A stretch of DNA of 64,000 bases from Dermanyssus gallinae (GCA_003439945.1 QVRM01001475.1:1-64000); one strand, 5' to 3'. Shown: positions 1 through 31,810, counted from the stretch's first letter. Notes: generated by a model not told the origin, from the letters alone. Made by a program: numbers and translations.

Positions 1-213
1 ATTAAACCGATTGTGTAAATATCATAATGATACATGCTCACAGAGTAACAGCGGATACTTTTATCAACATTTGGAGTATCGGGTTACCTTAAAACACGAG
101 ATTTCGACATTTGGCACAGCTACGCTGCGAAAAAATTATAAAGTCACCACTAAGATGCATGTCTTAGCGAGTGAATTGAGTGGAAATAACAACGTTTGGG
201 CTCATTTCACGGC
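1..213 (+). repeat. Left terminal inverted repeat of the Tc1-like element
   Basis: This segment matches the reverse complement of 1270-1490 over nearly its full length, with a few substitutions. Shared blocks include ACCGATTGTGTAAA and GCTCATTTCACGGC. Its outer end is missing because the window begins inside it. Confidence 0.85.
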
Positions 214-265
214 TCGACGGAAACGAAAGCAGACCTCCTACCAAAAAATTTTCTGTGCTAAAACG

Positions 266-1268
266 ATGGGTTTGGGTCGGCGTCTCACGAGTGACGAAAA
301 AGACCCAAATCAAGGCTTATAAGGATGTCGGCCTCTCTAATCGGAAAATTTCCCGTCGATTGGGGCGTTCTCGCCAAGTAGTGAACAACTTCGTGAATTT
401 GGGTGAAAAATACGGCGTAAAAAAGAGTCCGGGGCGTCCCAAATGCCATTTCGGAACGAAACAAGCGTGCAATTTTGAAGATAGCCTCGAACTCTGCGCT
501 CTCGGTAAAGGCAATTGCGGCGGCGGCCGGTGTGCAAACGAACGTGCGAATGTGCAAAACCTCCTCAGAAGACACTTTGGCTCACGAGAAAAAAACTTAA
601 GAGAAAACCACGATTGACCGCTGAGCATCAGGAAGCTCGTCTCGACTTTGCCCAGGTTACGATGTCATGGACCACTGAATGGCACCGAGTGCTCTTTTCG
701 GATGAAAAAAGTTTAATTGTGATGGACCGGATGGTTTTAACTATTATTTCCACGATGTGCGCAAGGAAGAACGATTTTTGTCAAAACGGCACTCAGGTGG
801 CGGTTCGGTGATGATCTGGGCCGCTGTCGGGTTATATACAAGGTCGCCGATTGTGTTTTTAGACGGTTGTGTTAATTCGACGCGCTATAGGGATCTACTA
901 GAAGAGCAATCCGCACATTTTGAGCTGATGGGAGGACCCGATTTTTTTTTTAACACGATAATGCCCCGATTCACACTGCTAAGTTGATCGAAAGCTGGTT
1001 CGAACAACGCCACATTGAGGTCCTACGCTGGCCTGCAGTCTCACCTGATCTTAATATTATCGAGAATGTATGGGGCTGGCTCGCCCGAAAGGTTTACACC
1101 GACGAAAAACAATTTTCGAACCAGGTAGAACTAAAAAAAGCAATTGTGAAGGCTTGGGACGAGCTCTCGCAGGACGTCATCCAAATTTGTTCAACACTAT
1201 ACCAAACCGCATTTTGGAAGTTATCCGACGTAATGGGAAGTTCACTAAATATTAAGTATAGTTGTTAG
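266..1268 (+). pseudogene. Tc1-like DD34E transposase pseudogene
   Basis: The remains of a cut-and-paste transposase are spread over three frames. A start codon at 266 begins MGLGRRLTSDEK. After a frameshift comes a helix-turn-helix region (GLSNRKISRRLGRSRQVV) and the linker KKSPGRP. The first catalytic Asp lies in LFSDEK (701-703), the second in HDNAPIHTA (957-959) and the Glu in DLNIIENVWGWLARK (1062-1064). The last two are in one frame with 34 residues between them, which defines the DD34E Tc1 class. At least three frameshifts separate the segments. The GWLARKVY wording resembles the Tc3 branch more than Tc1 itself (memory-based judgement). The gene is dead, but all three catalytic codons are still recognisable. 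Confidence 0.88.
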
Positions 1269-1269
1269 G

Positions 1270-1538
1270 TGCCGTGAAATGAGCCCAACGTTGTTATTCC
1301 ACTCAATTCACTCGCTAAGACATGCATCTTGGTGGTGACTTTATAATTTTTTCGCAGCGTAGCTGTGCCAAATGTCGAAATCTCGTGTTTTAAGGTAACC
1401 CGATACTCCAAATGTCGATAAAAGTATGCGCTGTTACTCTGTGAGCATGTATCATTATGATCTTTACACAATCGGTTATAATAAATGCGTGAAATGTGGC
1501 AAACATGGGTGGCCCTATATTTTTTTTCAGTGACTGTA
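1270..1538 (-). repeat. Right terminal inverted repeat of the Tc1-like element
   Basis: It mirrors the left repeat from GCCGTGAAATGAGC outward and continues about 48 bp further to the transposon tip TGACTGTA at 1531-1538. A repeat of roughly 265 bp is long for a Tc1 element, whose ends are often under 100 bp, although long-repeat relatives such as Tc3 exist. Confidence 0.85.
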
Positions 1539-1921
1539 TATATATATGCTTGCAGAAATTCGAGTAAATGTATACACTTGTCACCTGGTAGTCACCGCTT
1601 AATATGATCCACTAATTACCCGTCCATAAACATTATAAGATGCTGTGCTAACCTAATTTATAATGAAACAGTTCGTTTAAACGCACAAGCAGCGAGGATA
1701 TCTCTCTATACTCATGCTGCACGGAACGCAAACGAAGCAGCTGTCCACACATTGCACGAGTCGAAGGCTTGTGCAGAGGACGTGACGAAGGAACACTCAG
1801 CAAAGCGGAGAAACGTTCTAAATCATGTTGTGTTATCAGCAAGTAATAATGTTACGCTCATTATTTGTCCCCACATGATCGTTTTCTTGTTGTTATTGTT
1901 CCGGTTGTATCTACGTGTACA

Positions 1922-1930
<9 letters not shown>

Positions 1931-2012
<82 letters not shown>
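1931..2012. repeat. (AT)n microsatellite
   Basis: About 41 uninterrupted AT dinucleotides. Confidence 0.97.
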
Positions 2013-2015
<3 letters not shown>

Positions 2016-3377
2016 TGGATTCAGAGTATGAATAAAACATAATCTACATAGACAGATATTGTCTGCCTCCTGAATCGCGTTGCAGTTTAGGCCGTCCTAC
2101 GACGGCACGCACCTTCACACATCCAGTGTGCTGAGTAGAGTAACAGCGATTGCTCGTCAAGGTTAGACGTGTTGTTTGCTCGTGGATACTCCATCTAGTC
2201 GAACTGGTCAATGGAACATCGATATGACTGGCGTGCGCTATCTCTCTGCTAACAAAAAAAAAGAGGAGAACAGTCTGGTAGGGCCATTGGTCATATCCAT
2301 CTGTTTGCGTCTGGCCTGCGTGGCCGTGCGTATATTTGCACAGCTCTTACAGCCACCACCGTAGCGGCGTTGTGCGTGTCTTTGTGCGTGTCCCTATGAA
2401 TATTGCTCATTGCAATTTGCCCATTCTTGCAAACGACCTAGTTTGTCGTATCCATCAGCCTAGTGCAATGTTTTCAGCTCGAAAGTCGGAGACTTTTGTT
2501 GTTGTCGCTGCTGTTGTTGTTGTTGTGGCTGCTGTTGTTGTTGTTGTTCTTCGGCTTCTCATGCTGGAGAACGCCCTTTGGCGCATACGATCAAATATTG
2601 TAGTATACATGTACACATAAAGTACACATGAACTTACTTATCTTGGCTCGAAGGAGATAATGTGAGAAAATGAATAATGTGCAGAGCCGAAATCGCTGAG
2701 ATGAGAAAGGGCATGGGCTTATGATAATGTGTGTATGTGTATGCATACGTGTATTTTCCTATTTATTTCTTAGAATTTTGCGGTGCTGACCAAGTATCCG
2801 TTGATGATGATGATGATTTTGTGGGAGCATTTGCGCTGTTTTTCCAGGTCTATGAGAGGCATGCTTTGATTTCGCAAACAGACGGTCTAAGCAAACGGAC
2901 ATGTGTCGCCGTTTCTGTCGTTGTTTATTGTGCTTTTTACTGTGCTTTCCGCTGCTTAGGCGTGCATGATGGTGCTAAAAGCGGTCAGTCAGACATTTCA
3001 AAGACACGCGCGTTTGGCTGGATTCTCTTCTGGTCCATATATCTGTGACACGACAAGTGCGAAACCTTTCTGCGTTTGTAGCGTATACTTGCCCTGTATG
3101 ATTCAACGTGCATATATCGGCGGGTTTTGTTGTCTCAAATGTTTTCGGTGAGACCGTGTACTACGAAAACTGACTGGCTGACGAGTGGGCTAAACAAACC
3201 TCATATCTTTGCATCTAGCCTGCATAATCTTTGAAAAAGGCGTTCGTCGCTTTCTGTGGTAAATTTTAGGCACTACGTTAACAACAACAACAACAACAAC
3301 AACGGTTGTTATTCGCATGACAATTCTGATCTAACACGACTTAACTTACGATATTGGCTAATCTCAATTTTGCAATT

Positions 3378-3421
3378 CGATACACTGTAGACCCTGCAAT
3401 TGCAGGGGCTACAGTGTATCG
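3378..3421. repeat. 44-bp near-perfect palindrome
   Basis: The arms CGATACACTGTAG and CTACAGTGTATCG flank a second palindrome, CTGCAATTGCAG. The whole 44 bp equals its own reverse complement apart from one symmetric A/G mismatch. There is no loop, so it could form a cruciform but is a poor miRNA precursor. It may be the core of a small foldback element; no target duplication is obvious. Confidence 0.9.
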
Positions 3422-4178
3422 ACCGACGAGTCACGCGTTCGACCGGCCGCTAGCCGACGACGAAAACTGTAGTGACTAAAAGCCATTTTGACTGGAGATT
3501 TGACCGCCGCCGCAGTTCCACCGCCCGGGCGTTGAAATTGATGGTCTTCAGCCTGGTATTATACTACCTTCTATTCGGCGGCACCATTTAATGGCGCTAT
3601 TAAACTTGCCAAATATCTCAGGCGAAATCTCTCATCACCGCGTCGCACGGCACAGAGTGTGTCAACAAATTCTAGCCCGATATTCCGGGCGAATCCCGGA
3701 CTTTGACGGCAGACATTGCAGAGACAGTTCGATCACACGAGGCACAATCTCAGCCATAACCAAAGGTAGCACAAATCCGACCACATAGACGCACGTTATA
3801 CATATGTACACGTTGGGCAGATGCAAACAGATGCTGTATTGTAGCGTATGCAGCACGAATGACCTATGAGATGTTTCGCCGAAATAGAAGGCTCCTCTAA
3901 GGCTAAAGGCTCTAGTGTCGCATCTGAAAAAGTTCATGGAAGTCTCTGCCTGCTTAGCCAGGTAATTTCTTCCACCAAACGCGCTCTCCAACTCATCAAA
4001 TTTACGGTGGCTTTCGGTTGCACCACGGAAACGGTTGCACGTGGTCCAAGTCAAGTCTGTAAAAAAATCTCGTTCTCGTTTTTAATTTGATTGCCGTCTA
4101 GACTCCAAAAAAACTACTTAACTGCTGTTTCAGCGGCCAGTTATTGCTGACTGGGGTCGGCCTATGAAATAGTCAGAG

Positions 4179-4245
4179 GAAATCAGTCAGCTTCAAGAGA
4201 GTGTATGCTCTTCGAAATCAGTCAGCTTCAGGAGAGTGTATGCTC
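4179..4245. repeat. 32-bp tandem duplication
   Basis: Two copies of a 32-bp segment (GAAATCAGTCAGCTTCA...), at 4179-4210 and 4214-4245, differ at one position (A/G). Confidence 0.9.
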
Positions 4246-5014
4246 CGGCGTGCGTCCGCCCGTTCGTTTGCCATGAATTGTTTGCTATGCAGTGCAGCTG
4301 TGCAGTTCTGGTACTTACTTGATCTACGGAAATACACTCAGGTCGTGCTAGATTCGTCTTGAAAAGTTGCGCGTTGGCCTTGTGTTCGTGGCGTCTGACC
4401 AGGCAGACGGGGGGGGGGGGCGTTTTTGCGATCTTTGGCCCCGAGCGTCAATCTTAGTGGTGCAATCTTAGCGAACGAAAGGTTGGCATCTCGCCAATGT
4501 CGGCCTAAGAATCGTACCACCAAACCAAGTAGATTGTATTCGTCTGACTTGCGCACGACCTTTCACCGAACTCGGATCACTTGACTTGGCTCTCCGAGTC
4601 GAGCTGTTTGTGCCAACTCAATCATTTCTTTTTTTTTCCATTTGGTTGGCGACTACAACTACCCCTCATTCATCCAGCAGCCGCGCGCAGAATCGCGCCG
4701 AATCTGAACGCGTTGAACGGGCAACTGGGCCCGCTGAACAATGCTGAAGATGCGGCGCGTGCGCCTTTTTTCTGGTTTTTATGCTGTTTGGTTTTATTTG
4801 AACTTCTACAACTATTCAAAAAAATGGCTAAACGCAGTCCACGCAAGTTCTAATCGTACGCCGCCGCGGATGAACGCGGCTATTGTTCACGCTAAGTACG
4901 TAGTTTGCAACTCTGTTACAACAATAACAGTAACCAAAACAACTACTACAATTATAAGTTTGACCGAACGTAATAGACTTAGAGTTGGCTTCTCGCTCGC
5001 TATTAGATACACAC

Positions 5015-5019
<5 letters not shown>

Positions 5020-5098
<79 letters not shown>
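5020..5098. repeat. (AT)n microsatellite
   Basis: About 39 AT dinucleotides, preceded by a short ACACAC run. Confidence 0.97.
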
Positions 5099-5102
<4 letters not shown>

Positions 5103-5825
5103 GATCTGTTGCGTGAAACATATATTTATTTAACTCACAGTGGGGTGTAAACACTTGATCTATACGTACACTTTCAAGACTACGAAACCAGTGTGGTAAA
5201 GAGAACCGCATTGTAACAGAGTACGCACGCGCATACGCAGATAGGCAGACGAGTTCAGCAGCCTTCTCTCGGGCGGGCTTCTCTTCTCGATTCTTCGAGC
5301 TTTTATTGGGTTCACGGCGGGCTCGTGCTGCGGGCTCCTCGTCAATCTTCCTCGGATGGACTGATTGACTGACTGTCAGACAAACAGATGCTGAGCGATC
5401 AGAGAGAGAGAGAGAGATCTTCCGTGTGTCGCTCGAGCGGGCTGCTTGCTTGCCCGCTTTTTGGCGCTTACTTTGTTGTTAGCAGCTGGTGTTGCTGTGG
5501 TTTGTTTGAGAGCCCAATGGAGATTGACTGCGTGGCAGAAATGCATCTCGATCCATCGATTCGATCGTCGTTGCAAGTTGTGCAAAGCAACGCCTGTCGC
5601 TGGTGGTAGTGGTGGTGCTGCTAGTGTCGGTGGCTATTTTTGGCTCCACGACTGAAGAGACGTGGACTTTTGGGTCCACGACGTTGGCAGAGCAGCCGCA
5701 GCCGGCACCAAAGTCGGCCGTTGTCCGTTGTTCGTTCATCGGCGGGGCGTAACACTCATCTAGGTACATCTGCATGCGATCTATCAGGCAGTGCGTGGGC
5801 CAAAAGGACCGACTCCACTAGAGAG

Positions 5826-5960
5826 ACGATGTTGTTGCTGCTGCTGTTGTTGTTGTTGCTGTCATTGCTGTTGTTGTCGCCGCCGCTGTTATTACTGTCG
5901 TTGTTGTTGCCGTTAGTGTTGCTACTGTTGTCGTTGTTGCTGTTGCAGCCACTTCGGCGG
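5826..5960. repeat. Imperfect (TTG/CTG)n triplet tract
   Basis: A run of TTG, CTG and GTT triplets. Long open frames across it are poly-Leu or poly-Asn/Ser artefacts. Confidence 0.85.
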
Positions 5961-6677
5961 TTGTTGGTGATGTTGCTGACCAACGGTGGTAGGTTGGCTG
6001 GATACCCGTTTGCTTTTGGGCGTGAACGAATAAAGCACGCCTCTACACTGTCACTATCCCTAACTTGGCCTGATTGTCCTCTCCGATCGACCGTTCAGAA
6101 AAAGACATATCTCTCTTCTAGCGTCGTGTGCTGCTGCTGTATTTTTGTCTCGTTCACTTCCCTTCCCTTTATTTACTTTTACTTCTGTTTACATATATTT
6201 TTACATGGACCAAGCAAATACATAATTACTAAGTAATTCGATGAACGCGATGCTATGCCGTAATAGGTTGTTACGCCGACGACTCGTTATGATGTGGTCG
6301 TTGCCTGCTACGCTCGCCTGTAGATCTATCTACACATATGCACTTCTTATGAGATGCTCGTATATATACATACATACATACATATGTATATCATTCATCC
6401 ATCGATCTGTCTGGTTAGCGCATGATTCCGCCACCAGCGAACACTCGAACTGCTTAATATTGCACAAGACGGAATTGCCGAGCAGCATAATGCTTCTTGT
6501 GTCGCCCACTAATTAATTAATGACCTGATGGCGGCGGTAGCAGCAGCAGCATCAGGGCTAGTCGGGTCGAGAAAAGGGATGGAAGAGTAGATAGAAGGTG
6601 GCGTTTGTGCGTTCATCCTTGTGCTCATTGATTAGCAACAGTGAGCAGCGCCGCATAGTTGCTGCAGGACTATCAGA

Positions 6678-6735
6678 TGACAACAACAACAATAACAAGA
6701 ACAACAACCCCAACAACAACAACAGCAGCGAGAGG
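6678..6735. repeat. (AAC)n-like triplet tract
   Basis: Interrupted ACA/AAC triplets. Confidence 0.85.
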
Positions 6736-7539
6736 GCTAACAACACCAATTGCAACTAAACCTACCTTTTACTAGGAATGTCCCCCCCCTCCCCCCCCGG
6801 CCCCCTGTGAAGACACTATTCAAGGTATCGCATACCGAGGGGAAAGGGGGGAGGTAGGAAAAACGACTAACGACAATAGATTAATGGCGGCATGATCGAA
6901 TAAGGCGATAGAATAAGGCGGCATGATCTTTCCCTGCGCTCGATCTCCACTGCTTCTTGCTGTCACGAGATTAGAAGTGCAAACACGTAGCTACTTCGTA
7001 TCTAACGTTACTGTACCCTATATATATAAATAAAAAAGAGCAGAAGTATTAAGTGGGTTGAGATCAAATGATGCTTTCATTCGACCATTTTCCGCGTGTT
7101 CATAATTTGCGTGTGGGGCATTCATGGGAGACATCACACGTCAAAAAATGCTTAGACAATTTTTGCAAGGCGAGCTTGTGGCAGAGCGGAGTCAATAAAG
7201 ATGCGGCTGAAAGGCTGTAATAATAATAATAATAAAGACCCCCCACCCTTCCCCCCTATCGAGGGTATCTGTGGGGGTGCCACACTACTCCACCGTACCG
7301 ATTAGATTCATTCACCTCGACGTGAGCTACGTGACATGCTTCCATACGTTTTAATCAAGTATGCCCTGATCTTTACACTGACACAATTTGACGGATTGAC
7401 GGTTGAGATCATCACCTCCTGCGTGGGCGGCATTGGAGACTCGGACAATAACGTCACATTAGTGGAGTAGTTTGCTCTACTGGCAAGGCGAACCAAACTG
7501 CTGCAGACGTGGCCCTGTTAATTGTGTATTTTTGAAGTA

Positions 7540-8340
7540 TTTTATTTATATTAAGTTGTTATTTTAGCATTTTGAAGTGAAACATTTGTCTCCGCGTGAA
7601 CGTGTGGTCACAGGTTCTCTAACCCAGGACTAGCCCAGCTTAACTATGTGCCACGAACAGATGCTATGTTTTCTCCATCGAGCGACAGCCCCTGACGCAA
7701 AAATGCCGATGTTCTCGAGTTTCCCGTCAAGAGGTTAAGGCTTCTTCCCACGCACTCGATCTGCTTTAGTGTAGGAGACGTTCCATTGTCTCGAAAGCCC
7801 ACGGAAAATTGGTGCGGATTACCAACGCTGGAGTATTTTCTGCATTTGTTAGTCTCTGCCAGCCTAGAAGCATGACCTGCTTGGTCCGCACCTGCACCGA
7901 CCATCAAAGGGGCTAATGAGTCGGTTACAAACAAGCGTGTCCCCAACAAGCATGCGACCACGTTCAAAGAGAGTCGGAGTGAGACCGTCAGGTCTTTTTC
8001 CATCGCTTCTGAATAGACCCGGGGGTTCCAGTACACATAGAAGGCCAGCAGATCTCAGTGCTCGACTAAAAGTGTCATTCAAAGCTTGGCATGCCATGGC
8101 GTGCTTTTCGGTCTGCACCTAAGGCGCATGACCAGCCATGATGGGCCAACGCGTCCGCAAGGTAACCACAGCGACATCGGTAGGGAACGACTAGGTCAAC
8201 ACCAAGCCGCAGTCCTGTACTAATGTGCGTCGTCTCGTCATCCAAAAGAGCCCCTATTCATGGATAGGATAGGGCCTGTCACCGATTCCCAGCTCTTTGA
8301 CTACTAAAGGCTCGAAGCCTGGGGCTCTGCTTGAAATTGT
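7540..8340 (-). pseudogene. Retroelement pol 3' part (DGKRPDG domain), decayed
   Basis: Read on the minus strand, the pieces in order are ISTGLRLGV...YRCRCG, then ALNDTFSRALRSAGLLC, EPPGLFRSDGKRPDGL, DSLAP...AETNKCRKYSSV and AFLRQGLS. This order, with a Cys-X-Cys-Gly cluster, a DGKRPDG block, a DxLAP strand and an AE..K..KYS helix, is what I recall from the C-terminal part of many invertebrate retroelement polymerases. I have not checked this against a database. The pieces lie in different frames with stops between them, so the copy is dead. The 3' flank (7540-7640) and part of the coding region recur at 36650-36960, which supports a dispersed repeat. The reverse transcriptase part is absent. 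Confidence 0.6.
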
Positions 8341-8657
8341 AAACAAACTTCGGTTTGTTAGCCGTCCCCGCTAATGCCACATAAGCAACATCAAGGTGGA
8401 AATGTCTGATTGGCTGGATTCTGCCTGTACGCGCTAAGCCGCCTCTATATGCACGTCTGTGCTCACAACACCGTGGGAGTCATTCCCGTCCTTTCGCATC
8501 AAACATCCAGCCCCAAAGTGAATGACTATTTAACCAGTGAGAGGTGCAATCTTGTAAAACACAAACGGCGGCATCTTAGCTTTCTCCCTTTTTCAATATA
8601 TGTATGTGTGCTTCTATTAAACAGACATGTTCTTTTGCTCAAAACGTTCTGAATAAT

Positions 8658-8696
<39 letters not shown>

Positions 8697-8743
8697 TGGT
8701 ATACGGACGTATATATATTTTTTTATTTATATATATATATATT
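8658..8743. repeat. (AT)n microsatellite, two blocks
   Basis: AT runs at 8658-8693 and about 8710-8743, separated by a short unique segment. Confidence 0.93.
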
Positions 8744-9233
8744 TGGCTCATTTATTAGTTAGTTGTAGTACCATTTATTTAAATGGATATGCAATATCAG
8801 ACATATACGTGCACATAAATTATAACTTGTTTCGGAAAGTAAGAACTAATATCTTAAAACAAGACAATGGACAAGACAATAGGCCCTATAGCGGGCTATC
8901 CGGAGGTACACGGAGCCGGTGCTGAAAAACGCCATCTCTTCCGTAAATAAGCGTTGACTACCCAGCTTTTTTTCGACGACTAGAGAATGATCTGCCATAT
9001 GAATTGTTCAAGAGTAGTCAAAATATACACAGCGCACATCATTACCACGCGCACGTGTCATGCCCCAGTTCTGCATAACTTGCAGTAGCCAGAAGCAGGT
9101 GGAGCGGCCTATAGCGGCCCATCTAGACCCCAATTCATGCTTATGTCTAACGGGGTCTAAAGGGCCGAATCGATACGACCTTTTTGAGATTTCTCCATGA
9201 TGAGACAAGCAGTTCTTGTATGTTGCACACACA

Positions 9234-9274
9234 CATATATATATAGATATATATATATATATATATATATATAA
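9234..9274. repeat. (AT)n microsatellite
   Basis: An AT tract about 90 bp upstream of the first recognised BMP exon. Confidence 0.95.
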
Positions 9275-9359
9275 ATGTTATTTGCAGAACCACTGACGTC
9301 CGCAACGCGTTAATCCTTTCTAACGTCAAGCGTTTCGACGTTGCCTACCTTGTTTTCAG

Positions 9360-28777
<19,418 letters not shown>

Positions 28778-29052
28778 GCTACACCGACACCCCCCACCCC
28801 CCCCCCCCCCGAGCTCTCTCTTTCTCGCTGGCTCGATCGCTCGCTAGCTTCCGGAGTCGCTGGTGCTATGGCGTTCATCTTCGACCATACCCTCAGTACA
28901 TACAAGCTGCAGTAGAGTGGTCAGCCAAGGCTATTTGCCTGCTACCTTAGGTCGCAAGGTCTCCGCTTGTGAGTGTCGGCGAATGTCTATAGGTGCCAGG
29001 CTAACGTTACTGCCGCGTTAGCCAAACCGCTTGTCGTTGCTGTCGTTGATCC

Positions 29053-29137
29053 TCCTCCGCCACTATTCTCGTTACCCCCGCCGGTGACGTCGCCGCCTCC
29101 ACCATTCTCGTTACCCCCGCCGGTGACGCCGCCGCAG
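29053..29137. repeat. 39-bp tandem duplication
   Basis: Two copies of a segment starting ATTCTCGTTACCCCCGCCGG, offset by 39 bp, GC-rich and probably in the BMP 3' UTR. Confidence 0.85.
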
Positions 29138-29246
29138 CCGCATCACATGTGGGGCGGCGAATTTGGATGGCGGACACGATCCATCATTCGTACAGCCCTC
29201 CGGTTCAAGAGGGCAATACACGCATACAGCTGTGCAAAGCAGAAGG

Positions 29247-29352
29247 AGCATGTTCATCTTATCTTCCAGGAACAAACATGTTCACCTTATCTTCCAGAAA
29301 AAAGCATGTTCACCTTATCTGCCAGAAAAAAAGCATGTTCACCTTATCTACC
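29247..29352. repeat. Short tandem repeat, about 31 bp x 3.5
   Basis: GCATGTTCACCTTATCTTCC-like units recur four times with small length differences in their A-runs. Confidence 0.9.
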
Positions 29353-29853
29353 CGCTCAAGCGGTGAGCAAGCGGAGGTGTCTGACTGAGTTTTACAGTTG
29401 GCGGGGAAAACGCTACTAGTGGACATAAGTGCAAGCAAATTGCACAAGTGGGATTTTTTTTACTTCATTCAGACGATCTAGTGACGCGCACACGACAAGT
29501 GTGCGTAGAAGAAGAATGGTGAACGTCAAGACCAAACACACACATGCACTCTTACGACACCATGGCTTGGAACACGATTCAACCTGCTGTGCGTAATAGT
29601 GCGAACGACCTAATGGAAAGCCGACCACAGTTGTATTTACTTCACACTTTGCCCATCCACGACCAGTCGCAACTTGTACGATTGCAGTGCTTGACAAGAG
29701 CACATGCATCATCGAATGCTCCTTCTTTGTGGACCGCTCCAGCTATGGCTGATCTCTTGCTGAAAGGGACATCAGCTCCTCGATGCTTGTATATAAACCG
29801 GCTGTGCACACGGTAATGGCTGATGTTACCTTCACATAACCAGAACAATACAT

Positions 29854-29855
<2 letters not shown>

Positions 29856-29914
<59 letters not shown>
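29856..29914. repeat. (AT)n microsatellite
   Basis: About 30 AT units with one ACAT interruption. Confidence 0.95.
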
Positions 29915-30620
29915 CCGCAAGTTCGCGAGTAACTCTCGACAAATGAATGGCCCGCCAAGGCTTGTACAGAGGAAAAAGAATACCATAACAAATCGATTCG
30001 TATTGTCCTTGAAAGTCCTACTTCTAACGAAGTGCCACAAAGCGGCCCTAGCATGAGTACTCTCGCAGACATACCACCGATCCTTGTAGAAATAGTTGTA
30101 GAGCTAGAAATCGAATTAGTAGTCGTATTAGGGGGTAGGTAACAGTCGCTGTACTGAGACGGATTACAGTCAAGGCAAGGATACGGGCGTATGATAAATG
30201 ACGACGATATTTCCAGTGATTAACAAGTGACGCATGGCCACAGTTGGCTCTCGACAAACGGTAGAGTTGCGCTGCATCAAGAATCACTTGTGCTAAGCCT
30301 CGTCAGTGTACGTAGATACTAGATAGTCATGCTCGGAAACTTCTGCAATAGACTCACGTTGTCTGTAAGCAATGAAGATTAATTTGGGCGGTATTGCCGC
30401 TTATATATATATTGATTGAGATTGTACAATAATAAAAACACCGATACGATTATAGAAATAATCGTGTCGAGCTAGTGATGACAGAGCTAGAGGCTAGCAG
30501 CAGATGATAACGATCACCGTAGTGGACCTTGTAATAAAGATGCTGGTCTAGTGTGTACAGAAAGTAGCTACTTCAAAGAGATAAATGTCCATGTGATCTA
30601 TCGGTTAAGCTTCTCATTGG

Positions 30621-30649
30621 ACATATATATATATATATATATATATACA
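30621..30649. repeat. (AT)n microsatellite
   Basis: About 14 AT units. Confidence 0.95.
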
Positions 30650-31249
30650 GCCACATACGTATATGTTCTTCACATATCTCAGGTAAACTAGGGGGGAAAG
30701 ATACGCGTTACAATATGTCTTCCGAGTTAGTTTGAGTGTGTCGACACTGTTGAGTCGGGTTGAAACGACAGGTTGAGGCGGACGGGGCCAGTTTGGTACG
30801 CTCCGAACAGGCAGTAAAAGACAGCAGACCACCGCTGTTCACCGTTACGGTCATCATCAGGGGGAATAGACAGAACAACCCCGCCACACAGGCCGAACAA
30901 GGACAACTCGTCCTATCCAAATAGGGCGACTATAGTCCAGCAGAAGCAGTCGCAGCTGCAGCAACAGCAACAAGAGACCAGTCTGCACGGCTGTCGGACA
31001 TGACAGTAGTTCTTATTGTCCTGGCCAGCCTACGGCAATAACACCGCTATACCGAGAGAAGAAAGGCTGAGAGAAGCGTCCATCAACAAACATCTATCAG
31101 CATCCTATTTAGCTATCAGCTAGTCGCCGCTAACTTTTTCGTCGCTCATTAATGTCACAATGATGAATGCTGAAGAGATAGTGATAGGATGATAGGCGAA
31201 TGAATGCCTTTCGAGATGCGGACCGTTCCGCCTAGCCTGCTGAAACTGT

Positions 31250-31282
31250 TCATGTATATATGCATATAAGCGTGTACGTATA

Positions 31283-31360
<78 letters not shown>
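31250..31360. repeat. (AT)n microsatellite
   Basis: Two AT blocks split by GTATAT. Confidence 0.95.
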
Positions 31361-31363
<3 letters not shown>

Positions 31364-31572
31364 TAAATACTCGTTAGCTAAAACGCTTAGCTTAGCAGAA
31401 AACGAAAAGCGATCTTATGGTAGGCAAACGGCAAAAACCAACTAGGGACAGAATAGCAAGATGAAACCCGTTAGAATGGGATTAGTTATTAGGATGGGGC
31501 GTCAAAATAAAGTTTGACCACTTAATTATATTAACGATAATATTAATATTGATTGTATCGCTTAGCTGTTCC

Positions 31573-31573
<1 letters not shown>

Positions 31574-31640
<67 letters not shown>
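31574..31640. repeat. (AT)n microsatellite
   Basis: AT array with one AAATAT break. Confidence 0.95.
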
Positions 31641-31810
31641 CGAAGTGATCCGTATTATAAATAAAGACAAACATGTCAAATTGTATTTACACTTGTGTCT
31701 GTGTTATGCGTAAACATTGCATGATAAGAAAAGATAAACAGCTATTCTGACGGTGGAATATGTTTATTTGTAAGAGCAGTTTGCGGTAAATTTCTCGCGT
31801 CTATTTATAT

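Larger units (their letters stand above)
1..1538 (+). mobile_element. Tc1-like DNA transposon, decayed, left end cut by window
   Basis: Two long inverted repeats (at least 213 bp on the left, about 269 bp on the right) enclose a frameshifted DD34E transposase. The right end reads outward to CAGTGACTGTA followed by TA. On the opposite strand this is TACAGTCACTG, the usual Tc1 terminus with its TA target site. The left repeat starts inside the element, so roughly the first 45-50 bp lie outside the window. Several frameshifts show that the element no longer encodes an active enzyme. Confidence 0.9.
1540..9359. other. Gene-poor stretch before the first BMP exon seen
   Basis: No exon could be supported here. 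It holds (AT)n arrays, T/C/G-biased triplet tracts (2495-2550, 5826-5960, 6678-6735), C- and G-runs near 4409, 6782 and 7235, a 44-bp palindrome at 3378, a 32-bp tandem duplication at 4179 and a retroelement relic at 7540-8340. If the signal-peptide exon of the BMP gene lies outside the window, this is intron; if it lies here, I missed it. Confidence 0.6.

Noticed and set aside
5640..6236. 198-codon frame with poly-Leu
   Set aside because: Created by the TTG/CTG triplet tract, with no homology beyond it.
29247..29352. CRISPR-like array
   Set aside because: Units are contiguous without unique spacers and the genome is eukaryotic; a simple tandem repeat.
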